NCBI RefSeq assembly: GCF_963665055.1
Contig: NZ_OY762012.1
Location: 1 to 7,813 of the forward strand
From: an uncultured Methanobacterium sp.
GTDB taxonomy: Archaea; Methanobacteriota; Methanobacteria; Methanobacteriales; Methanobacteriaceae
Direction of reading: 5' to 3'
Length of the DNA stretch: 7,813 nucleotides
The notes below the pieces were generated by a model that did not search any database, had not been told where the DNA came from, and saw only the letters and a program-made list of their open reading frames with translations. Shown in pieces: positions 1 through 5,825 of the stretch. Numbering within the stretch: the first letter of the stretch is position 1; the number at the start of each line of letters is the position of its first letter. A program made the position numbers and the translations under genes.

Positions 1-1345
1 TCCCTTCTAAAGCTCGAATAACTCCTTCAGTATAGAATAAGAGTAAATCACCATTTTCAATCTTCACTTGGTGTTTTTCAAGCTCAATATTTTCCAGTCG
101 GCCCAGGGATTTAACCCCTTTTGCAAGTTCGCTTAACTGATTTGTTTTGTTCCTATAAATCAATGGAGGACTATGAGCGGCATTAACATAGGTAAAACAA
201 TGAGTTTTAGAGTCCAGTTCACCGTATAAAATAGTGATGAAGATTTCAGGACCAATGTCAACTGCAATCAGGTTGTTTAAATATTTTAAAAGAGTGGGAG
301 GGTTCTGATTTTTTGCTTCTCCCCTGATAATTGTTCTGGAAAGTGCCATGAGCAGTGATGCTGGGAAACTGTCCCCGGTAACATCCGCAATAACAATACC
401 TGTTTTTTCGGGTGATATGGATACAAAATCATAAAAATCACCCCCAACCTCACGTGCAGGGATGTTCAACGCTGCAACACTAAAAGTTGGGATGGAGGGT
501 AATTCTTCAGGTAGGAAGCTCTTCTGGATTTTACTGGCCACCTTCAGCTCATGTTTTTTACGTTCCAGTTCATCAAAATAAAGGTCCCTCTGCTTTATTG
601 TTTCCCTTTCCCTAAGGAGGTTGGAAATAATGAATGCAAATATGAACATTCCCAGTGCATTGGAAACAATGATTGGTATGGTGAGCTCCTGCACCACTGC
701 CAGTGCCATGGAATATGGTTTGGCAATGGCCAGGTTAATGAGAAGGTGCAGTGATTCCATTAAAATCGCAAAAACCACTGCCCAGAAGATTCCCACAAAG
801 CGGCGTTTGTTAATGAGGAATATTAAACCAGCGAATAATCCTGCCAGTATGGTGGCGATGGCACAGGGTACTGCTGTGAAACCACCCAAACTCAGACGGT
901 ACAATCCACCAATTAAACCTGCACCCAGTCCCACAATTGGGCCCCCTATGAGACCTGCCACCATGGGGCCCAGGTCACGTACATTGGCCATGGCCCCGAA
1001 AACCTCCACTCCAGAATAGGTTCCAAAGATGGATATTGCCCCAAAAATGAGGATAAGAATTGCCTGGTTTTTAATGGTGAACTTTCCTTCAAGAACCTCA
1101 GTGAAAACGTTTAAACGGCTTACCACATAGGCAATAACCACAATCACACATGCTTTTTCCACCAGGACCAGGAGACTGTGCTCCACTGAGGACATGGGCA
1201 TTTCATGAAATTGTAGAATTAAAAGAACACTTACACTGCCTATAATGGCCATAATGGCATGGATGTACATAATAGGAACTTCTTCATCCCCAGCCAGGTA
1301 ATCTCTAATGGTGTGAATCCTGTCTTTTAATGTGGTTTTTGGCAT
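1..1345 (-). CDS. LytS-type 5TM membrane sensor fused to SpoIIE/RsbU-type PP2C serine phosphatase (C-terminus cut by window edge)
   Basis: I translated 448 residues from the ATG at 1345; the frame is still open at base 1. Residues about 28-245 are strongly hydrophobic. Residues 121-174 carry the glycine-rich 5TM-LYT pattern (NVRDLGPMVAGLIGGP, then GLYR, then GG before a Pro-Cys). A short charged helix (about 244-270) leads into a SpoIIE/RsbU phosphatase domain: IQKSFLP at 273-279, PAREVGGDFYDF at 296-307, IADVTGD at 319-325, NAAHSPPL at 388-395, FYTEG at 437-441. The family removes phosphate from Ser/Thr of a partner protein using Mn/Mg held by acidic residues; D303 and D321 are present. Oddities: the usual GKG after the DV motif is GDS, and the usual TDG is TEG (E440). 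GGAG lies 10 nt before the ATG, which supports this start. The gene is divergent from the ATPase gene. The regulated partner is not in the window. Sensor-phosphatase identity is confident; signal and target are unknown. Confidence 0.88.
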   Translation of the reverse strand, partial: MPKTTLKDRIHTIRDYLAGDEEVPIMYIHAIMAIIGSVSVLLILQFHEMPMSSVEHSLLVLVEKACVIVVIAYVVSRLNVFTEVLEGKFTIKNQAILILIFGAISIFGTYSGVEVFGAMANVRDLGPMVAGLIGGPIVGLGAGLIGGLYRLSLGGFTAVPCAIATILAGLFAGLIFLINKRRFVGIFWAVVFAILMESLHLLINLAIAKPYSMALAVVQELTIPIIVSNALGMFIFAFIISNLLRERETIKQRDLYFDELERKKHELKVASKIQKSFLPEELPSIPTFSVAALNIPAREVGGDFYDFVSISPEKTGIVIADVTGDSFPASLLMALSRTIIRGEAKNQNPPTLLKYLNNLIAVDIGPEIFITILYGELDSKTHCFTYVNAAHSPPLIYRNKTNQLSELAKGVKSLGRLENIELEKHQVKIENGDLLLFYTEGVIRALEG

Positions 1346-1352
1346 TGTACTT

Positions 1353-1360
1353 AAACTCCT
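1353..1360 (-). promoter_or_regulatory. Ribosome-binding site of the sensor-phosphatase
   Basis: Read on the minus strand, AAAGGAGT lies about 10 nt upstream of the ATG at 1345. It fits an archaeal/bacterial Shine-Dalgarno site and fixes the start of the sensor-phosphatase. Confidence 0.6.
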
Positions 1361-1416
1361 TTAATGAACATTGTGGTAGCGTAAGTTCGATCATGACCTA
1401 ACGTAATTTAGCCATT

Positions 1417-1428
1417 ACTATACATTTT
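1417..1428 (-). promoter_or_regulatory. Possible TATA box for the sensor-phosphatase
   Basis: On the minus strand this reads AAAATGTATAGT. It would place transcription start near 1393-1396 and give a leader of about 50 nt containing the ribosome-binding site. The match to an archaeal TATA box is only partial, and other A/T-rich stretches in this divergent spacer could serve. Confidence 0.3.
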
Positions 1429-1472
1429 AACAAGATAGTTAAAAAGTATTCTGTAAAAATAGCCATATCTGT

Positions 1473-1480
1473 AAATATAA
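1473..1480 (+). promoter_or_regulatory. TATA box of the ABC-class ATPase; transcript probably leaderless
   Basis: AAATATAA is centred about 24-25 nt before the ATG at 1501. Archaeal TATA boxes normally lie about 25-27 nt before the transcription start, so transcription would begin at or within a few bases of the start codon. No Shine-Dalgarno-like sequence precedes the ATG, which agrees with a leaderless mRNA. Confidence 0.5.
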
Positions 1481-1500
1481 ATTTAACACAGATCAATAAC

Positions 1501-3115
<1,615 letters not shown>

Positions 3116-3129
<14 letters not shown>

Positions 3130-3238
3130 TTTTCTGGCACCACATGGACGTGATCGGCCACATAACCTCACAAAACCACGCAGGTACGAGATTGCTGCAG
3201 CTATGAATCGCCTGCGAACATTTAAAGTGGATAATTAG
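3116..3238 (+). pseudogene. Displaced C-terminus of the ABC-class ATPase (+1 frame, 40 codons)
   Basis: This frame begins at an ATG overlapping the last 14 bases of the ATPase frame and encodes 40 residues containing GLDFLAPHGRD and PRRYEIAAAMNRLR, ending TFKVDN and TAA. From memory, PF09818 proteins end in a very similar way, so this is most likely the real C-terminus of the preceding protein. Reading through GAAGGGACTTGA with one G removed gives an unbroken NEGLDFLAP junction and a protein of about 580 residues. Three explanations fit: a sequencing or assembly error in the GGG run, a genuine frameshift mutation, or +1 recoding. A separately translated 40-residue subunit, coupled through the overlapping ATG, is possible but less likely. 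Confidence 0.75.
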
Positions 3239-3261
3239 TGGTAGAAAATAATTATTGATGT

Positions 3262-3349
3262 TTGAAAATGATAAAATCATTGTAATGATTAATGGTTGAA
3301 AATGATAAAATGCTTGAAATGATTAAATGGGGTTGAAAGTGATAAATAA
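3262..3349. repeat. Degenerate tandem repeat, five units of 16-19 bp
   Basis: Units start at 3262, 3280, 3296, 3314 and 3333. Their consensus is close to TTGAAAATGATAAAATGG. Units 1 and 3 share 16 identical leading bases; units 2 and 4 are variants with AATGATTAA. Units therefore alternate in a higher-order period of about 34-37 bp. There are no spacers and no coding frame. Role unknown. Confidence 0.7.
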
Positions 3350-3458
3350 TTAGCCACGGTATTAATGGTTAAAAAAAGGATATTCAGTTCATGTATCTTC
3401 AGTTACTATAATTATTTGTTTAGTAAATTGATGATTAATCAAGCAAGGCGAGGATTAT

Positions 3459-3503
3459 ATGAATTGGAATAATATCCTTAAATATATGGATGAAATGGTT
3501 TAA
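3459..3503 (+). CDS. Candidate 14-residue micro-ORF
   Basis: An ATG at 3459 opens a frame encoding MNWNNILKYMDEMV, then TAA. GGCGAGG (3447-3453) lies 5 nt upstream and could act as a Shine-Dalgarno site. CTATAATTATT at 3406-3416 is a possible TATA box at a workable distance. The composition (amphipathic, Trp, Tyr, Met) is protein-like, but so short a frame can occur by chance, and it could also be the remnant of a decayed gene. I do not recognise it. Confidence 0.15.
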   Translation: MNWNNILKYMDEMV

Positions 3504-3521
3504 GGGAATGGTTTTTAGAGG

Positions 3522-3533
3522 AAATATTTTAAA
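3522..3533 (+). promoter_or_regulatory. Possible TATA box of the zinc-ribbon membrane protein
   Basis: AAATATTTTAAA lies about 50 nt before the ATG at 3578. Transcription would start near 3553, leaving a leader of about 25 nt that includes the ribosome-binding site. A second A/T-rich box (ATAAATATTT near 3557-3566) is too close to the ribosome-binding site to fit as well. Confidence 0.4.
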
Positions 3534-3566
3534 CCAATAATAACATAATGTAATCCATAAATATTT

Positions 3567-3574
3567 GAGGTGAT
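3567..3574 (+). promoter_or_regulatory. Strong Shine-Dalgarno site of the zinc-ribbon membrane protein
   Basis: GAGGTGAT is an almost complete complement of the 3' end of 16S rRNA. It lies 3 nt before the ATG at 3578 (4-7 nt from its GAGG core) and decides that start over an out-of-frame ATG at 3570. Confidence 0.75.
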
Positions 3575-3577
3575 TTC

Positions 3578-3913
3578 ATGGTTTACTGTCATAATTGTGG
3601 TACTAAAAATGATGATGATGCTGAATTTTGTTCTAAATGTGGAGAACCGCTGCGAGATGTCAGGGATGATTATGGTGGAAGACGCCATCACCGCCGTGAT
3701 GATCGATACTACCGTCAGAGGAATGAATGTTTCGGACTTCCACACGGTAATGTAATTGGACCACTTATTGGTGGAATTATACTAATTTTAATAGGCCTAG
3801 CCTCATTTACTGGATTCCAGAACATGTGGAACTATATCTGGCCAGCAATTATCATCATTGTAGGTCTGTTGATAGTAGTAGGTGCAATTTACAGTTCCAG
3901 TAAAAGGAAATAA
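3578..3913 (+). CDS. Zinc-ribbon protein with two C-terminal transmembrane segments
   Basis: The 111-residue protein starts with a zinc-ribbon: YCHNCG (C4, C7) and FCSKCGEPL (C18, C21), four cysteines that should bind one zinc ion. A strongly charged linker follows (about 26-50, rich in Arg, Asp and His, including GGRRHHRRDDRYYRQR). Two hydrophobic segments at about 59-78 and 84-105 should form a membrane hairpin, and the tail is basic (SSSKRK). N-terminal zinc-ribbons on small membrane proteins are common in methanogens and many bacteria and usually have no assigned function; the ribbon is likely cytoplasmic. The gene stands alone, convergent with the next gene, with its own Shine-Dalgarno site and a T-rich end. 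The cysteine spacing differs from that of the two zinc-ribbon proteins downstream, so it is not an obvious paralogue of them. Confidence 0.85.
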   Translation: MVYCHNCGTKNDDDAEFCSKCGEPLRDVRDDYGGRRHHRRDDRYYRQRNECFGLPHGNVIGPLIGGIILILIGLASFTGFQNMWNYIWPAIIIIVGLLIVVGAIYSSSKRK

Positions 3914-3920
3914 CCATAAA

Positions 3921-3964
3921 TTTTCCCTTTTATTTTCAAAACCCTTTTATTTTCAAATCTTTTT
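3921..3964 (+). terminator. T-rich archaeal terminator after the zinc-ribbon membrane protein
   Basis: Just after the stop come several runs of four or more T (TTTTCCCTTTTATTTTC and later TCTTTTT) without a clear hairpin, typical of intrinsic termination in Euryarchaeota. The run includes a perfect 16 bp direct repeat, CCCTTTTATTTTCAAA, at 3925-3940 and 3942-3957. Confidence 0.55.
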
Positions 3965-4003
3965 AGGAAATCCTCTTATTTTATTTGATAATTTCTTTGT
4001 TTG

Positions 4004-4068
4004 AATAAAAAATAGAAATAAAAATTATAATTAAAATAAATATTAAAATAAATAAAATTATTACATTA
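4004..4068 (-). terminator. Likely T-rich termination zone for the minus-strand zinc-ribbon gene
   Basis: The plus strand is almost pure A/T with many A runs, so the minus-strand transcript reads through repeated T runs here, about 165-230 nt past the stop at 4233. There is no hairpin. If this is the true end, the 32 bp repeats form the transcript's 3' untranslated region. Confidence 0.35.
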
Positions 4069-4110
4069 ACTTTGCCCGAACCTTTTTTTAAGACTTCAAT
4101 TAAGATTACA

Positions 4111-4213
4111 ATGTTATAATGCCATATTTGAGTCTTTAACGATGTTGTAAGGCTCTATTTGAGTCTTTTAAGGATGTTGTAATGCCCTATTTGAGTCTTT
4201 TAAGGATGTTGAT
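4111..4213. repeat. Tandem repeat, three units of 31-32 bp plus a partial fourth
   Basis: Units start at 4111, 4142 and 4174, with an 8-base partial copy (ATGTTGAT) at 4206. Each full unit runs ATGTTGTAATG, CCCTATTTG, AGTCTTTTAAGG with few changes; units 2 and 3 are nearly identical. The array lies just behind the stop of the 97-residue minus-strand gene. GAGTCTT in each unit is complementary to AAGACTC at 4235-4241, in the end of that gene. Confidence 0.8.
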
Positions 4214-4232
4214 TAAAACTTTAATTTAGGTT

Positions 4233-4526
4233 TTAAGACTCTTGATCGAGGTTTGCAGTTTTTGAGTGTTTCAACTTGCCACCACATTCACACTCGTCAC
4301 TAAAATCATCCGGGGACTCCCCTGGTTCTAATTGGTAATAACCACTACAGGTATCACAGACCAGATAACCGGGATTTTCGGTTTGTTTATTTCTTTTCGA
4401 CCTGAACTTTTCCTTTAGTTCCTCACTGGAAACAGTTCCACTTTCTGTTATACTTCTTCTAGTAGGATTCCTCTTTTCAGCAAGTTTCCTTTTTATTTCT
4501 TCGTTAGAAACCACTTCAACCACCAT
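4233..4526 (-). CDS. Small protein with duplicated charged helix and C-terminal zinc-ribbon
   Basis: The 97-residue protein has two parts. The N-terminal half carries an internal duplication: SNEEIKRKLAEKRN (7-20) and SSEELKEKFRSKRN (33-46), both predicted basic/acidic helices. The C-terminal half is a zinc-ribbon, GYLVCDTC at 53-60 and ECECGGKL at 78-85, with C57, C60, C79 and C81 as likely zinc ligands. The same module, including the GYY..PGE..DDFS middle, opens the next gene upstream (4673-5482). No signal peptide or membrane segment is visible. The start is uncertain: the ATG at 4526 has no clear Shine-Dalgarno site, and an internal GTG just before SNEE is an alternative. The function is unknown; a nucleic-acid or protein-binding role is only a guess from the ribbon and charged helices. 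Confidence 0.75.
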   Translation of the reverse strand: MVVEVVSNEEIKRKLAEKRNPTRRSITESGTVSSEELKEKFRSKRNKQTENPGYLVCDTCSGYYQLEPGESPDDFSDECECGGKLKHSKTANLDQES

Positions 4527-4585
4527 TTATTTAACAAATCATAAATGCTACCGAAAATAATTCTACCCAAAGAAAATGTTATCCC

Positions 4586-4615
4586 TGATCAAATATAATG
4601 TTATTTATGATCAAA
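4586..4615. repeat. Direct repeat TGATCAAA, 22 bp apart
   Basis: TGATCAAA occurs at 4586-4593 and 4608-4615, each containing the palindrome TGATCA, with starts 22 bp apart (about two helical turns). The pair lies 60-90 bp upstream of the minus-strand start at 4526, a possible regulator site. The region is AT-rich, so chance is not excluded. Confidence 0.3.
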
Positions 4616-4672
4616 GATTAATCATAATCATATAAAATGCTCCCCAATTAATAGTATGATTCTCAAAAATAT

Positions 4673-5482
4673 TTATGATTTATTCTTATTTAACCTTCTT
4701 TTTAGGAAGCTAACACATCTTTTCGCATCGCTTAATTTAACATCTTTTAATTCAATTTCACCTTCACTATGTATGATTTTTAAGGTCACCTTTCTTGGAG
4801 CAAATATTTGATAACCTGTCGAAATCAAGGATCCGAGACCTGATTTTTCTGAAACGATTTTTGGTTTACTGGTACTATCTAAAATATCTATGATATTGGT
4901 AATATCCTCAAATCGGATTAATTGCCCATCATCAGCTTCTATTCCTTCCTTAATTATTTTAATAAATTTTGAATTCCCATTTCCCTTAATTATATAATGT
5001 CCTTTAGTTTCCAATATTTCCTGCACTTGGGTTGCCAGCTTAATTTCTTTCACATAAGCTTTGTCCATTGATGAGGCCCTGTAATCTTCAAGGGTTTTAG
5101 TTGGTGACGCTTTATAATCTTCAATAGTTTCACTTGATGAAGTTTTATAATCTTCAACAGTTTTACTTGGTGACGCTTTATATTCTTCAGTAATTTCACT
5201 TCGGCCCTTAATTATAAGTTCTTCTCCAGTGGAAGAATCATCTATAACATTGGCATCTTCATTATTTTCATCATCAATTTGTTCTGCATGAACATCTTCA
5301 TTACCTGCCCCACCAACACCCTCGTTACCTGTATGAACATCTTCATTTTCTTCGATAACATCGAAAGTATCTGAGTAAATTAATTCTCCCCCACATTCAC
5401 ATTCCTTACTAAAGTCTTCTGGTTTTTCTCCAGGTTGAAGTTCATAATATCCCCCGCATTTATCACAGATTAAATAACCCAT
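4673..5482 (-). CDS. Zinc-ribbon protein with acidic linker, 11-residue repeats and PH-like C-terminal domain
   Basis: The 269-residue protein reads in four parts. Residues 1-37 are a zinc-ribbon (YLICDKCGGYY, then ECECGG) with C6, C9, C28 and C30, the same module as the C-terminus of the neighbouring 97-residue protein. Residues about 40-95 are a very acidic linker rich in Glu, Asp and Asn. Residues 99-142 hold four 11-residue repeats of the form EDYKASPTKTL. Residues about 143-269 alternate strands and end in a helix (VTLKIIHSEGEIEL, then SDAKRCVSFLKRRL), a layout like bacterial PH-like domains; this assignment is by pattern only. No signal peptide or membrane segment. GGAG 8 nt upstream supports the ATG at 5482. 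The gene has the same orientation as 4233-4526, with 146 bp between them. Function unknown; the layout suggests a scaffold or adaptor. Confidence 0.8.
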   Translation of the reverse strand: MGYLICDKCGGYYELQPGEKPEDFSKECECGGELIYSDTFDVIEENEDVHTGNEGVGGAGNEDVHAEQIDDENNEDANVIDDSSTGEELIIKGRSEITEEYKASPSKTVEDYKTSSSETIEDYKASPTKTLEDYRASSMDKAYVKEIKLATQVQEILETKGHYIIKGNGNSKFIKIIKEGIEADDGQLIRFEDITNIIDILDSTSKPKIVSEKSGLGSLISTGYQIFAPRKVTLKIIHSEGEIELKDVKLSDAKRCVSFLKRRLNKNKS

Positions 5483-5483
5483 C

Positions 5484-5571
5484 TAAGACACTCCTTCTAT
5501 GTAAGAAATTAATTCTTTAAGACACTAATCCTATCTAAAACACTAATCCTATCTAAGACACTAATTCTAAT
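5484..5571. repeat. 18 bp tandem repeats forming the mRNA leader and containing the ribosome-binding site
   Basis: Units start at 5484, 5502, 5518, 5536 and 5554; the second is 16 bp, the others 18 bp. Plus-strand consensus is TAAGACACTAATCCTATC. Units 3 and 4 differ at one base; the unit next to the gene agrees at 14 of 18 positions and carries CTCCTT, which is the Shine-Dalgarno AAGGAG on the mRNA strand. The array stops one base short of the start codon at 5482. Confidence 0.8.
5491..5496 (-). promoter_or_regulatory. Ribosome-binding site of the PH-like zinc-ribbon gene
   Basis: AAGGAG on the minus strand with 8 nt to the ATG at 5482. It lies inside the first unit of the 18 bp repeat; the other units have AGGAT at this position. 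Confidence 0.6.
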
Positions 5572-5628
5572 ATAACCCATTTACAATTCATGTACCCCAA
5601 TACAACAGAAATTGTACCCTCATACATG

Positions 5629-5648
5629 AAATTATATTGTATCACAAT
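5629..5648 (-). promoter_or_regulatory. Possible TATA box with overlapping palindrome, for the PH-like zinc-ribbon gene
   Basis: The minus strand reads AATATAATTT (5638-5629), a fair archaeal TATA box. The palindrome ATTGT-ATC-ACAAT (5636-5648) overlaps its upstream edge, where the TFB recognition element would be. A regulator bound there could block the promoter. Transcription would start near 5603-5610, giving a leader of about 120-130 nt that contains the 18 bp repeats. Confidence 0.35.
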
Positions 5649-5691
5649 AAGGTAAGAATAATATTCATCTATCACAAATACAGCAGAAATA

Positions 5692-5719
5692 TTTATCGTT
5701 GGAATTTTATCGTTAGAAT
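5692..5719. repeat. 14 bp tandem pair
   Basis: TTTATCGTTGGAAT (5692-5705) is followed directly by TTTATCGTTAGAAT (5706-5719), 13 of 14 bases identical. It lies 210-240 bp upstream of the PH-like gene start. No assigned role. Confidence 0.55.
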
Positions 5720-5825
5720 ATTTAGTAGTTAAGGATATTTTTTGATTTTAATGGGTAATTTTGTGGGCAGTTAAACTAAAAACTCCTGACACATAGATTT
5801 AGGATTAAATACGAAATTAAATGGA

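Larger units (their letters stand above)
3239..3577. other. Intergenic region between the ATPase and the zinc-ribbon membrane protein
   Basis: The stretch is AT-rich and holds no long reading frame on either strand. It contains a five-unit degenerate repeat (3262-3349), a 9 bp inverted pair (AAGGATATT near 3376 and AATATCCTT near 3471), a possible 14-codon ORF (3459-3503), and the promoter and ribosome-binding site of the next gene. I see no convincing terminator hairpin after the ATPase. Confidence 0.6.
3914..4232. other. Convergent intergenic region with terminators on both strands and a 32 bp repeat
   Basis: No reading frame of note. From the left: a T-rich stretch that would end the plus-strand gene, then a stretch rich in A on the plus strand (T on the minus strand, about 4005-4070) that would end the minus-strand gene, then a tandem repeat (4111-4213) directly behind the stop of the 97-residue gene. 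Confidence 0.6.
5483..5825. other. Intergenic region: repeat-built leader and promoter of the PH-like zinc-ribbon gene
   Basis: No convincing reading frame. From the left it holds 18 bp tandem repeats up to 5571, then inverted and direct short repeats around a TATA-like box (5585-5648), then a 14 bp tandem pair (5692-5719), then a plain AT-rich stretch behind the stop of the membrane gene at 5826. No strong terminator for that gene is visible; TTTTTAG on the minus strand near 5777 is weak. Confidence 0.55.

Noticed and set aside
551..1019. Two plus-strand open frames of 67 and 132 codons
   Set aside because: They lie opposite the membrane-sensor part of the phosphatase gene, whose translation carries clear family motifs. 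The plus-strand products have low-complexity Pro/Ala/Lys composition and no domain.
3570..3755. Alternative frame over the start of the zinc-ribbon membrane protein
   Set aside because: The frame at 3578 has the correct Shine-Dalgarno spacing and an intact four-cysteine ribbon; the other frame has neither.
4111..4213. CRISPR-like array
   Set aside because: Units are directly adjacent with no unique spacers, so it is a plain tandem repeat. The same holds for the arrays at 3262 and 5484.
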